NCBI GenBank assembly: GCA_019694975.1
Contig: JAIBAY010000004.1
Coordinates: 62,001 to 126,000 of the forward strand
Reading direction: 5' to 3'
DNA from: Chitinophagales bacterium
GTDB lineage: Bacteria > Bacteroidota > Bacteroidia > Chitinophagales > UBA10324
DNA: 64,000 bases
Shown: piece by piece, positions 18,167 to 26,967 of the stretch
Position numbering within the stretch: position 1 is the first letter of the stretch
How the letters are laid out: every line of letters starts with the position of its first letter
Translations under genes and position numbers: made by a program
Notes under the pieces: model-generated
What the model was told of the DNA's origin: nothing
Databases searched by the model: none
What the model saw: only the letters and a program-made list of their open reading frames with translations

Positions 18167-18919
18167 ATGAATCCGTTACACGAACTGATGCTGAAGATGG
18201 CCGATGATGCCCTGGTGCTGGGGCATCGAAACAGCGAATGGACGGGGCTCGGCCCGATCCTCGAAGAAGACATCGCTTTTTCCTCTATGGCGCAGGATCA
18301 GATTGGGCATGCATTGTCGCTCTATACCATTCTGCATGAAAAGGCAGGATTTGAAGAACCTGATCAGATGGCTTTCCTGCGCAATGCCGCCGGTTTCCGT
18401 TGTTGTCAACTGGTGGAATTGCCGATTGGTGAATATGATTTCAGCCTCGCGCGTCATTTCCTGTTTGATCACGCGGCAGCCATACGGTTTGAAATGCTGT
18501 CGTCGTCGTCTTACGAAGCGCTTGCCCGCCTGGCAAGGAAAATCAAAGGAGAATTGAAATACCATGTGCTGCATGCCAATTCATGGATCACCCGTCTCGG
18601 ACACGGCACAGCGCTCAGTCATACACGCATGCAGTCAGCATTGAACTATGCTATGCCATTCGCACTCGGATTGTTTGAAACAAGTGATGGAGAGGATGAA
18701 CTTATTGCGCAGGATATCTTCGCGGGTGAAAAATTATTACAGCAATACTGGGAGGAACGCATAAGGCTGCAACTCAAGAAGGCCGGGCTGGATTTTCCGG
18801 AAGTGAAGGACGATGCGATTTATTATGGAGGAAGACAGGGAAAACACACCGCTTTTCTTCCCCTGTTGCTTGCGGAAATGGCGGAAGTCATTAAACTGGA
18901 GGAGGGCGTGGCATGGTAA
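18167..18919 (+). CDS. paaC: 1,2-phenylacetyl-CoA epoxidase subunit C
   Basis: A 250-residue ferritin-like structural partner of PaaA. It begins MNPLHELMLKMADDALVLG and keeps SMAQDQIGHALSLY and ELKYHVLHANSWITRLGHG. PaaC subunits have lost the working di-iron site and stabilise PaaA. The frame is open upstream to 18029, but the Met at 18167, 7 bp after the paaB stop, fits the family length. The gene overlaps paaD by 7 bp. Confidence 0.93.
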   Translation: MNPLHELMLKMADDALVLGHRNSEWTGLGPILEEDIAFSSMAQDQIGHALSLYTILHEKAGFEEPDQMAFLRNAAGFRCCQLVELPIGEYDFSLARHFLFDHAAAIRFEMLSSSSYEALARLARKIKGELKYHVLHANSWITRLGHGTALSHTRMQSALNYAMPFALGLFETSDGEDELIAQDIFAGEKLLQQYWEERIRLQLKKAGLDFPEVKDDAIYYGGRQGKHTAFLPLLLAEMAEVIKLEEGVAW

Positions 18920-19407
18920 CGGCAGCAACAACAGCAACCGGCAGCATTTTTTCTTCCTTGCAGGAAGTGATGGATCCGGAGATCCCGGTGTTGTCTGTTG
19001 TGGACCTGGGCATCATTGAAGATATCATAGTGGAGGAGGATTCCGTAACCATCATGATGCTGCCCACTTTTACAGCTTGTCCGGCCATCAGGCTGCTGCA
19101 GTCGCAGATACAACAGAAAGTGATGTCGCTCGGCTATCAGGATGTGCAGGTGAAGGTTGATGATTCCGTTACCTGGAATACCGACCGAATCACGGAAAAA
19201 GGAAAGCGCAGCCTTGCAGCATTCGGACTCGGAACACCATTACGCCATGCGGGCGATTTTAGCCTGGCGGATATTGAATATTCGGCATGTCCGCATTGCG
19301 GCAGCGGCAACACCACCATGAAATCCATGTTTGGCTCAACACTTTGCCGCAGCATGCATTATTGTTTTGATTGCCTTCAGGGCTTTGAACGGTTCAAGCC
19401 ACTTTGA
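18913..19407 (+). CDS. paaD: PaaD, DUF59/MIP18-type Fe-S assembly factor with zinc-like tail
   Basis: A 164-residue protein. The N-terminal DUF59 fold shows VMDPEIPVLSVVDLGIIED and PTFTACPAI; the C-terminal quarter has four Cys in CPHCGSGN...CRSMHYCFDC, a metal-binding pattern. PaaD is needed for epoxidase activity, probably for iron-sulfur maturation of PaaE. It overlaps paaC. No paaE reductase gene follows: the next gene is nadD, so the electron donor must be encoded elsewhere. Confidence 0.92.
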   Translation: MVTAATTATGSIFSSLQEVMDPEIPVLSVVDLGIIEDIIVEEDSVTIMMLPTFTACPAIRLLQSQIQQKVMSLGYQDVQVKVDDSVTWNTDRITEKGKRSLAAFGLGTPLRHAGDFSLADIEYSACPHCGSGNTTMKSMFGSTLCRSMHYCFDCLQGFERFKPL

Positions 19408-19409
19408 TT

Positions 19410-19498
19410 GGTGAATATCGGATGGTGAATGATCAGTAGTCAGATAGTGAATGTATTAATGATTCCTAATTTTGTGACTTCACCATTCACCATTCACG
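19410..19498. repeat. GTGAATG repeats in inverted orientation before nadD
   Basis: GGTGAAT-like units occur at 19410, 19424 and (as AGTGAATG) 19446, and the inverse CATTCACCATTCAC at 19484-19497. ATGGTGAATG (19422-19431) pairs perfectly with CATTCACCAT (19484-19493) across a 52-nt loop. The right arm ends directly at the nadD start codon, so a folded transcript would cover the ribosome binding region. Similar short repeats are scattered in many Bacteroidota genomes. Confidence 0.45.
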
Positions 19499-20083
19499 AT
19501 GACCGGTCTCTTCTTTGGTTCGTTCAATCCCATTCATACCGGCCACCTGATTATTGCTGAATCCTTGCGGCAGCAAGCCGGGCTGGATAAGGTTTGGTTC
19601 GTTGTTTCACCGCAAAATCCGCTGAAGGAATCAGGATTATTGCTCCCTGAAAAAGACAGGCTTCATCTGCTGAAGATCGCCATCAAAAGCAATAAATATT
19701 TTGTTGCGAGCGATATCGAGTTCCGGCTGCCGAAACCATCTTATACCATTCATACGCTGGAGATGATCGCCCGGCAATATCCGCGCAGGAAATTTGCACT
19801 GATCATGGGTTCAGACAACCTGCACATTTTCAGGCTATGGAAAGACTATAAAAAGATCCTTGATAACTATAAGGTGTTGGTGTATGACAGGCAGCAGCCT
19901 GCAACTCCGGAATTGATAAAGCATCCTAACCTTATGTTTTTTGATGCTCCCTACCTTGCTATCTCTTCTACGATGATCCGGCAACAGTTGACGGAAGGCA
20001 AATCCATCCGTTACCTCGTTCCGGAAAAAGTGGCTGCTTATATTCAGCGGCATCGGTTATACAGCAGAAAAAAACGGCGCTGA
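19499..20083 (+). CDS. nadD: Nicotinate-nucleotide adenylyltransferase
   Basis: A 194-residue nucleotidyltransferase of the normal length. It has GLFFGSFNPIHTGHL with the HxGH motif and ISSTMIRQQL, the second nucleotide-binding signature. It joins ATP with nicotinate mononucleotide to give deamido-NAD+. The NAD pathway enzyme NadB is encoded separately at 40799. The start codon lies at the edge of a GTGAATG inverted repeat, and the gene ends at a bidirectional terminator. Confidence 0.94.
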   Translation: MTGLFFGSFNPIHTGHLIIAESLRQQAGLDKVWFVVSPQNPLKESGLLLPEKDRLHLLKIAIKSNKYFVASDIEFRLPKPSYTIHTLEMIARQYPRRKFALIMGSDNLHIFRLWKDYKKILDNYKVLVYDRQQPATPELIKHPNLMFFDAPYLAISSTMIRQQLTEGKSIRYLVPEKVAAYIQRHRLYSRKKRR

Positions 20084-20099
20084 GACCCCTGTAAAGCAG

Positions 20100-20127
20100 A
20101 AAAGCCTCCCTGATGAAGGAGGCTTTT
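20100..20127. terminator. Bidirectional terminator between nadD and the cold-shock gene
   Basis: AAAAGCCTCC (20100-20109) pairs with GGAGGCTTTT (20118-20127) around CCTGATGAA-type loop sequence. Both flanking genes converge on it. Confidence 0.8.
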
Positions 20128-20147
20128 CCGGGAAAGGAATTAAATGA

Positions 20148-20339
20148 TTATGCTAAACGTACGTTTACTGCATTTAAGCCTTTTTTACCTTGTGTTACTT
20201 CAAATACCACTTCATCTCCTTCGCGAATGTCCTGTGCGAGACCGGTTACATGTACAAAGATGTCTTGTCCGGTTGCGCTGTCATTGATAAATCCAAAACC
20301 TTTTGTGGTGTTGAAGAATTTTACTTTTCCTTTTTTCAT
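20148..20339 (-). CDS. Cold-shock domain protein
   Basis: A 63-residue CspA-family protein, one OB fold. The two nucleic-acid binding motifs are visible as KGFGFI and DIFVHV. Such proteins bind single-stranded RNA and act as RNA chaperones during cold or growth transitions. The 5' leader, between a -7 element at 20372-20379 and the start codon, is only about 25 nt, so the long thermosensing leader of enterobacterial cspA is absent. Confidence 0.95.
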   Translation of the reverse strand: MKKGKVKFFNTTKGFGFINDSATGQDIFVHVTGLAQDIREGDEVVFEVTQGKKGLNAVNVRLA

Positions 20340-20371
20340 TTTGTAATTAAAATTTTTGATTATTAAGGCGA

Positions 20372-20379
20372 CAAATGTA
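20372..20379 (-). promoter_or_regulatory. -7 element for the cold-shock gene
   Basis: On the minus strand TACATTTG matches TANNTTTG and lies 33 bp before the start codon. The expected -33 position holds AGGTTT, a weak match. The remaining 20380-20527 is AT-rich without a recognisable feature. Confidence 0.5.
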
Positions 20380-20527
20380 CGAAAATATTTTGCTAAACCT
20401 AATTTTTTTTGGATAGCTCCCGGCCAGGCAATGATCCGCTGCTTGCTCAGCTATTTAGCAGGGAAGAGAAAATGATTACCGTTTATCAAAACCGGAAACA
20501 GGCCGAAGGGCTGTCTGCACTGCAGGA

Positions 20528-21100
20528 TTATCGATTGCCGACTTCATAATTCAATTCTACCACGCCGCAATTAAACCGGTGCGTAGAGATAAGTTGCAGA
20601 TTTATTTTGTCTTTGATATCCTTAAACAACGGAATGCCTTGTCCGAGTATTACAGGATTAACGAATAGCCAGTAGCCGTCAATGAGTTGTTCTTGCATCA
20701 GTGAATGCGCAGCGGTCGGGCTGCCAAAGAGCAGGATTTCTTCTCCGGCCTGTTGTTTTATTTCCTGAATGTTGCGGGAAAGGTTGTCGCCGATGATTCG
20801 CGTGCTGGTCAAACCCGTTTCCGTCAATGTTGATGACAAAACAACTTTGTGAACTTTGCCATACCATTTTGCATGTTCGATATCGTGCCGGCTGGCTGCC
20901 GGCTTATCTGCCGCAGTTGGCCAGTAATTTTCCATCATCTGAAAGGTCACCCGCCCGTATAATGCCGTATCACCTTTGCCGATCCGTCTTTCTACATGTT
21001 GAAAAATTTCATCATCAACTTTAATCCAATCCATTTCGCCATTCAGTCCGGCTGCAAAACCGTCCAGCGAAATGTGCATGAATGAAATGATCTTTCTCAT
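20528..21100 (-). CDS. Dihydrofolate reductase family protein (RibD C-terminal fold)
   Basis: A 190-residue protein beginning MRKIISFMHISLDGFAA, the usual first strand and helix of this family, with DMLGRVTF-like sequence LYGRVTFQMMENYW, an NADPH-binding segment EILLFGSPTAAHSLM and DGYWLFVNPVILGQGIPLF near the end. These stand-alone RibD_C proteins are predicted NADPH reductases; substrates are mostly unknown, and true folate reduction is unlikely. It is a single-gene unit. I see nothing notable in the gaps on either side. Confidence 0.88.
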   Translation of the reverse strand: MRKIISFMHISLDGFAAGLNGEMDWIKVDDEIFQHVERRIGKGDTALYGRVTFQMMENYWPTAADKPAASRHDIEHAKWYGKVHKVVLSSTLTETGLTSTRIIGDNLSRNIQEIKQQAGEEILLFGSPTAAHSLMQEQLIDGYWLFVNPVILGQGIPLFKDIKDKINLQLISTHRFNCGVVELNYEVGNR

Positions 21101-21269
21101 AAAATCCTGATTATTGTTGCGGTTAGTATTTAGTGGCTGCCAATGTACGCTATCTGCCTGTTTGCGATATTCCGGGTCATTTCATCAGCTATCAAGTTGA
21201 CCGTACGCGCCATTCAGCCCGCTTCCCAAACATTGTTTTGAACAGCGCAAGTGATTCGGCGATTTACCG

Positions 21270-22604
21270 TCAGATGAGTCCGCGGCTTTTAAATTCAAGG
21301 TATTTGTTCACGGTATTGACCGACAACTCTTCAGGCCTTGATAAGATGCTTTGTATTCCATAGCGTTGCAATTCTGTGCCGAGCTGCATTTTTTCATGCA
21401 GGAACTGTTTCGCAATGGTTTGTTCGTAGATGTCATCGATGGCAGTCACTGTTTTCCTGCTGAAGTCTTCCACTTCCGCATTCTGAAAAAAGACAACTAC
21501 CAGCAGGTGCAGCCGGTTGATGCGCCGCAACACCGGCAAAACCCTTTCCAGCGCGTAGCGGCTTTCAAAGTTGGTAAACAGGAATACGAGGCTTCTGCCA
21601 TGCATGTGGTAGCGTGCACTCCGGTACAGCAATTCAAAATTTGCCTCCATGTTTTCTTCGCGCTGCGCGAAAAGTGCTTCCAGGATCTTCTGCAACTGCC
21701 TTCGTCCACGATCCGCTTTGATGAAGGTTTGATATTTATCGGCAAAAGACATCAGTCCTGCCTTATCACTTTTACGAAGGGCCAGGTTGGCCATTACCAG
21801 CGAAGTATTCACGGCATAATCGAGCAGGCTCATGCCATGAAAGGGCATCCGCATGGTGCGGCTCCTGTCAATCACGACATATACCTGCTGCGCTTTTTCA
21901 TCTGCATAACGGTTAACCATCATGGTATGACGGCGGCCCGATGCCTTCCAGTTGATGCTGCGGTGATCATCACCACGTACATATTCTTTTATTTCTTCAA
22001 ACTCATAGCTGTGACCAATACGCCTGAGTTTCCTGATGCCTTCATGGGTTGCAATGGTTGAAATGGCCTTCAATTCAAACCGCTTCATCTGCACGATGGA
22101 TGGATACACATGTATTTCGGCGCTTGCACCAATGACCAGGCGTCTGTGGCAGAGCCCGATGCCTGTTGTCAGCAACAGGTTAAGATCGCCGAAGTGATAG
22201 TTGCCGCGTGTCACCGGAAGAAGGCTGTAGGTGATATGCTTCTTTTCCCCGGGTACAATATTGAAGTGAAAGGAAAAGTCACGCCGTTGAAATTGTTCAG
22301 GCAGTTCATCAATCAGCCTGATACGCAGTGATAAGGTGCTGTTGTTTTCCAGCGCAACCACCACACTGTTCTCATCGCCCAGCGAAAATATCTTTTGCAT
22401 GATGCGCTTTCCACTCATCTTCACCGAAGGATTAAAAAGCAGGGCCGCATCTGCTACCGTGATGGCAGCGAGCAGGACGAGTAACAACTGCGCTACGACA
22501 AAAAGGAACGGCAGAAAAAAGCTGACGGAAAAGAGAGCTGCTGTTGCGCCGGCGATAATAAAAAGGCGATTCGACAAATACAGGTGCCGCAGGAGGTACA
22601 TCAT
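21270..22604 (-). CDS. DUF58 domain protein with vWA-like fold
   Basis: A 444-residue protein with two N-terminal membrane helices (about 12-52) and the DUF58 core signature YVRGDDHRSINWKASGR. The C-terminal part folds like a von Willebrand A domain (QQVYVVIDRSRTMRMP) with a MIDAS-like Asp-x-Ser. It pairs with the MoxR ATPase upstream (ATGA overlap); MoxR-DUF58 pairs act as chaperone-like modules for membrane or secreted complexes. Here it belongs with the DUF4350, DUF4129, SpoIIM and RDD genes further upstream. Confidence 0.9.
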   Translation of the reverse strand: MMYLLRHLYLSNRLFIIAGATAALFSVSFFLPFLFVVAQLLLVLLAAITVADAALLFNPSVKMSGKRIMQKIFSLGDENSVVVALENNSTLSLRIRLIDELPEQFQRRDFSFHFNIVPGEKKHITYSLLPVTRGNYHFGDLNLLLTTGIGLCHRRLVIGASAEIHVYPSIVQMKRFELKAISTIATHEGIRKLRRIGHSYEFEEIKEYVRGDDHRSINWKASGRRHTMMVNRYADEKAQQVYVVIDRSRTMRMPFHGMSLLDYAVNTSLVMANLALRKSDKAGLMSFADKYQTFIKADRGRRQLQKILEALFAQREENMEANFELLYRSARYHMHGRSLVFLFTNFESRYALERVLPVLRRINRLHLLVVVFFQNAEVEDFSRKTVTAIDDIYEQTIAKQFLHEKMQLGTELQRYGIQSILSRPEELSVNTVNKYLEFKSRGLI

Positions 22605-23593
22605 CGGGGCACTTCAATTTTGCGGATGATCTCACTGATCACTTCTTCCACTTCCATGCCTTCCATCTCTCTTTCTGGCGTAAGAATGATACGGTGGTTC
22701 AATACCGGATAACTTACAAACCGGATATCGTCAGGTGTTACGAAGTCGCGGCCTTTGATAGCTGCCAGGGCTTTTGACGAACGCAGCATGGCAAGTGATG
22801 CACGCGGTGAAGCACCTAAAAACAAGTCGCCATGGTTGCGTGTCTGATGCACAATCTGCGCAATGTATGCCACCAGTTCATCTTTAATATGCACGCGCTC
22901 TGTCAGCTGCCGGCATGCTGCAATATCAGCGGCAGAAAATACCGGCTGCACCTCCTCCGATTTGCGGTTGCTGAAATCTTCTTTAAACAGCGCAATGATT
23001 TTTGTTTCTTCCTCCAGTGAAGGATAATTGATTTTCACCCTGAAAAGAAAACGGTCGAGCTGCGCCTCCGGCAGTTTATAAGTGCCTTCCTGCTCAATAG
23101 GGTTCTGCGTGGCCAGCACCATGAATGGAAATTCCATCCTGTAGGTGGAGCCGTCCACGGTAACCTGTTGTTCTTCCATGACTTCAAAAAGGGCAGCCTG
23201 CGTCTTGGCCGGTGAACGGTTGATTTCGTCGATCAAAACGATATTTGAAAATACAGGCCCGCGGTTGAAGATGAATTCAGAATTTTTAAAGTTGAACACA
23301 GAAGTGCCGGTCACATCCGACGGCATCAGGTCAGGCGTAAACTGAATGCGGGAAAACTTAATGGAAAGCGTTTTTGCAAGCAGCTTTGCGACTAATGTTT
23401 TAGCAATTCCGGGAACACCTTCAATCAGCAAATGGCCGCCTGCAAATAATCCGGTGATGAGCAGCATGAGCAGATCATCCTGGCCCACAATAACTTTTTG
23501 AATTTCTGTACGGATATTTTTTACCGCATCACTTATTCTTTGCTGATCCGGATGATCGCCACGTGAGATACTGTCTTCATTTATTGGATCCAT
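22601..23593 (-). CDS. MoxR family AAA+ ATPase
   Basis: A 330-residue ATPase with Walker A GVPGIAKTLVAK, Walker B NIVLIDEINR and sensor 1 LATQNPIEQEG. It overlaps the DUF58 gene by ATGA. MoxR ATPases remodel partner proteins bearing vWA domains. In related genomes it commonly follows the DUF4350 gene; here 4.2 kb separate them. Confidence 0.93.
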   Translation of the reverse strand: MDPINEDSISRGDHPDQQRISDAVKNIRTEIQKVIVGQDDLLMLLITGLFAGGHLLIEGVPGIAKTLVAKLLAKTLSIKFSRIQFTPDLMPSDVTGTSVFNFKNSEFIFNRGPVFSNIVLIDEINRSPAKTQAALFEVMEEQQVTVDGSTYRMEFPFMVLATQNPIEQEGTYKLPEAQLDRFLFRVKINYPSLEEETKIIALFKEDFSNRKSEEVQPVFSAADIAACRQLTERVHIKDELVAYIAQIVHQTRNHGDLFLGASPRASLAMLRSSKALAAIKGRDFVTPDDIRFVSYPVLNHRIILTPEREMEGMEVEEVISEIIRKIEVPR

Positions 23594-23723
23594 GTATTAC
23601 CTGTTCATCGCAAAGTATCTAAAATTTTAAAAACAGCAGCGGTAAATATTACTACGACGCGGGCATGATGGTACCTGAGATAACTTCTGCAGAAAATCAA
23701 ATAGAGCAGGATGTCATAAAAGC

Positions 23724-23754
23724 AAAACCGCCGTTATGTTGACGGCGGTTTGCA
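23724..23754 (-). terminator. Intrinsic terminator
   Basis: AAACCGCCGT (23725-23734) pairs with ACGGCGGTTT (23742-23751); on the minus strand TTTTGCTTTTATG follows. It lies 26 bp beyond the stop of the T9SS gene at 23777. Confidence 0.8.
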
Positions 23755-23776
23755 AATTACTTTAACAATTGGCTTT

Positions 23777-25408
23777 CTATTGAATAAGCATTTTCGCTGT
23801 CAGCTGCTGATGCGGTGAAATAAGTTTCACCACGTACATACCGTTTTCCAAACCAATCCGATCTAACTGAATGGAAGACCGGCCCTGAATTGTTTCACTA
23901 AAAACAATCCTGCCAGTAAGATCCATTATACAGATGTTTTCGAAGTTTCCTTTGAAGCTGATGTTGGTGAAATCATGGAATGGATTGGGGGCAACCTGCA
24001 CTTCCACCGTATTTGCCAACGGCTCATGGATGGCAGAGATCGTTCCGGCGTTATACTGATCAATGACCGATTGAATGACATCGGAAAGAATCAGCCTGCC
24101 GGCGCCATTTTCATCCGCACCATTCATCGGATTGTAAATGTAAGCGAATTCGAGGCTGAGCACTTCCTGCGCCGCAAGGTTCAGTGGACCAGTTGATCCC
24201 ACCATGCGAATATCAGTAGGATCAAGGCCGGCATTCCACCACCAGTTGGAGGGTTGCCCTGTAACCGATGAATCAGAAAACCCGGGAAAATAAAAATCCG
24301 CCAGGTTCGCACCTGCATAGCCTTCCGGATGGAGCGAGTCTACAGCCAGCGGAGAACCGTCTTTCCAGGTTGCATGCAGGTAGCCATAATAGTCTTCGCC
24401 GTTTTCAGGGTTGCCAAGCGGTGAAAAATCGTTGTGATAACCGATAGATTTTGAAAGCGGATGACTCAGCCATGTTGCTGAAAGCGCGGGCGGCGTGTCT
24501 TCATAATTAAAGGCGCAACCGGGCCCGTCAACAGCATCTGCATTGATGGCGAAAATGGAATTTTTGGCAACGTCTGTTCCAACATAATCATCTGAATAAC
24601 AACCGAGATCAAAGTCATTCCACAACCCGACATATACATCATGATAGTTGTTGGCTGATTTATTTTTTAAGATGTAATTGAAAATAATGCAGTTGGAAAG
24701 CAATGGATTCGTTTCCTCGCTGTACGTATAGGCCATGCCATGTAATTCCACGCCAAGTGCGCTGGTTGCAGTTTCCGTATGTGGTAAAGCAAGGTCATTG
24801 AAAATAAAGTACACGGCCTGATCACCATAGATGGATGGATAATCTCCCGCTGCAGGTTCGTAAATACCATTGTTATTCAGATCGGCAAATGGCGCCATGA
24901 TGGCATCGAATCCTGCAGGTCCGTTTCCCGGCCAGCCGGCTATACCGGAAGGCAGGGCATATCCGGCATCAGCATAATGATTCTTATGATACTCTATTTC
25001 CTTCTTCCCTACTTTCCACACCTGATCCCACGTTCCGGTATCACCTGCAACGCCGCTTAGGTTAATGGGTCCGGGGAAAAAATCATCACCTGCCTGGCGA
25101 TAGGTAGATGCCGCCATGTGCAACTGCCCCTGATCATCGAGGCCGCCAATCCATAGATCTGCCGCAAAAGTTGCATGCACATTACTGCCTTTCGGTACTT
25201 CGAAGCCAGGCTGAATATTGACTGTGGTGCCTGCACCGTTGACATCAATCTTGCTGAACAGAAGGCCGTTGGAGTTGATGGTTGCGGCAATGTTGCCGGT
25301 ATCAAGCACAGCGGAAGCATTGTAATGTAAGCCCTGTGCAAATAATTGCTGATGAAACACAATGCAGTAAAGGAGCAAGAGGGTTGTAAATACTTTCAAG
25401 GTTTTCAT
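23777..25408 (-). CDS. T9SS type A sorting-domain secreted protein
   Basis: A 543-residue secreted protein: signal peptide (about 1-24), a long domain of unknown function with Asp/Gly-rich loops (DLNNNGIYEPAAGDYPSIYG), then a C-terminal sorting domain with VAPNPFHDFTNISF, IMDLTGRIVF and NGMYVVKL, ending KMLIQ. The sorting domain directs export by the type IX system and attachment or release at the surface. The gene lies between the MoxR gene and the sigma/anti-sigma operon, in the same orientation, 92 bp after the latter. Confidence 0.87.
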   Translation of the reverse strand: MKTLKVFTTLLLLYCIVFHQQLFAQGLHYNASAVLDTGNIAATINSNGLLFSKIDVNGAGTTVNIQPGFEVPKGSNVHATFAADLWIGGLDDQGQLHMAASTYRQAGDDFFPGPINLSGVAGDTGTWDQVWKVGKKEIEYHKNHYADAGYALPSGIAGWPGNGPAGFDAIMAPFADLNNNGIYEPAAGDYPSIYGDQAVYFIFNDLALPHTETATSALGVELHGMAYTYSEETNPLLSNCIIFNYILKNKSANNYHDVYVGLWNDFDLGCYSDDYVGTDVAKNSIFAINADAVDGPGCAFNYEDTPPALSATWLSHPLSKSIGYHNDFSPLGNPENGEDYYGYLHATWKDGSPLAVDSLHPEGYAGANLADFYFPGFSDSSVTGQPSNWWWNAGLDPTDIRMVGSTGPLNLAAQEVLSLEFAYIYNPMNGADENGAGRLILSDVIQSVIDQYNAGTISAIHEPLANTVEVQVAPNPFHDFTNISFKGNFENICIMDLTGRIVFSETIQGRSSIQLDRIGLENGMYVVKLISPHQQLTAKMLIQ

Positions 25409-25500
25409 GATGGTTGATTTAGATGGTTAGCATTAATTACTGAACGAACCGGTTACCATCCATTGATGCATCAGTTGCCTGCAATGTTGCCTGCTGTTTT

Positions 25501-26967
25501 TCAGAATGAGAATTTTATGCCTGTATTAAAACCGAACTGATAAAGCTGCTGTGCTACCGGTGCGTCTTCACCGGTAATTGTTTTCAACTGCATTTGAAGA
25601 TAAGGTTCTCCGAAAATACCTATGTGATCATTAAAGCGATATTCCGTTTCTATTCCACCATAATAGCTCAACGCGGCGCGGTAACGATAGTAAGAAGCAT
25701 CCTTTTCGGGTAAAGTAACCGGTTCCAGTGTTTCCGGATTAATACCCGATCCTTTTTGTTGGAAGCTTACATTACATATGATCCCTGATTGCATACTGAC
25801 CTGAAATTTTTGGAGATCAAAGGTGTAACCAATCAACATGGGAATATTCCAAAATGCATATTTGACAGATGATTGATACGATGCAATGGAATCGATGGTG
25901 GAAATAACAGTGTCGCTGTAAAAAACATTAACCGGATCTTTGAATGGCGACCAGATGGTGTAATAATAGGTGCTGTCAGTAATGATGGATACCTGCCAGT
26001 TTTTCTGGAGCGTAAATGCTGACTGTTGTGTTGAATAGAGCATGCCTGATTTCAAAAACAGTCCGCCATCAGTGTGCACGCTAACTCTTAATCCGGCAGT
26101 ATATGCATGCTGCATGTGTTTGTTCCAATCAGTAAGCATTAATGAATCACCGGGCTGATCAGTCAGCTGCTGAAAAGAAAAGTCAGGAGAAAAGAGCACC
26201 TCCAGCGACCATTGTAAATTGCGGGAAGCAGGTGAAGTTTCGGTTGTGGCGGCTGATGCAGCATTGACCGCAGCTGTTTTTTCAGAAAGTATTGTTTCAC
26301 TTGTGCTGGTTGCTTCGAAAAGGGATGCTGCATACAATGGTAACAGCGGGTTCAAATCAGATTCACGGGACGGGTGACCGGAGTTGAAACTTATGCTTTC
26401 CGGTAGCGCTGATGATGAAGGGAGATCATGGGCTGCAGTCGGCGAATGCTGCTGCACTGCAGAAGTTTGCTTTTCTTTTTCAGCAACCTTGGCAGTGTTG
26501 CGGAAACCTCCGGATGCAGCATCATCCGCGACATCGCTTATCTGTGGTGGATGGTTAGCCGATTTGCTTTTCACAACGGAATGTTTATCCCGATCGATGC
26601 TATTAGTTGGAGCCGGATCTTTTTCATTGCCGGAAGCAATGGGTTGAAAGGAAGAAACTTTATCTGGAGAAACAGGATTTGTTTCTTTTAAGGGAAGCGG
26701 TTCGCCGGTTGCAGAAGCTATATCACTTCCGGAAACCATACTTCCGGAATTCGTAAAAAGCGGATGATAAAAATAATGGCATGTGAATGGTATAAACAGC
26801 AGTAACAGCAGCCAGGAATACCTGCTGCTTCTACGGATGCCGGCCAGCCATTTCCGCTGCTGTCTTTTTTTGATAACATTATTAAAAAGGCCTGCGGGTA
26901 CAGGAGATTCGTAGTCAGCCATTTTTTCACTGATCTTCTCCGGCCAGTTTTTGGATGGAATTTTCAT
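25501..26967 (-). CDS. Putative anti-sigma factor fused to a C-terminal beta-barrel
   Basis: A 488-residue protein. The first 50 residues are charged and cytoplasmic in character, then comes one transmembrane helix (YSWLLLLLFIPFTCHYFY), about 170 residues rich in Ser, Thr, Ala and Pro, and a C-terminal half with alternating strands ending in Phe (FGFNTGIKFSF), as in PorT-like or OMP_b-brl proteins. Its start overlaps the sigma factor stop by ATGA. This gene order and the N-terminal half suggest an anti-sigma role; a chain crossing both membranes is an inference. No FecR or zinc anti-sigma motif is seen. Confidence 0.7.
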   Translation of the reverse strand: MKIPSKNWPEKISEKMADYESPVPAGLFNNVIKKRQQRKWLAGIRRSSRYSWLLLLLFIPFTCHYFYHPLFTNSGSMVSGSDIASATGEPLPLKETNPVSPDKVSSFQPIASGNEKDPAPTNSIDRDKHSVVKSKSANHPPQISDVADDAASGGFRNTAKVAEKEKQTSAVQQHSPTAAHDLPSSSALPESISFNSGHPSRESDLNPLLPLYAASLFEATSTSETILSEKTAAVNAASAATTETSPASRNLQWSLEVLFSPDFSFQQLTDQPGDSLMLTDWNKHMQHAYTAGLRVSVHTDGGLFLKSGMLYSTQQSAFTLQKNWQVSIITDSTYYYTIWSPFKDPVNVFYSDTVISTIDSIASYQSSVKYAFWNIPMLIGYTFDLQKFQVSMQSGIICNVSFQQKGSGINPETLEPVTLPEKDASYYRYRAALSYYGGIETEYRFNDHIGIFGEPYLQMQLKTITGEDAPVAQQLYQFGFNTGIKFSF

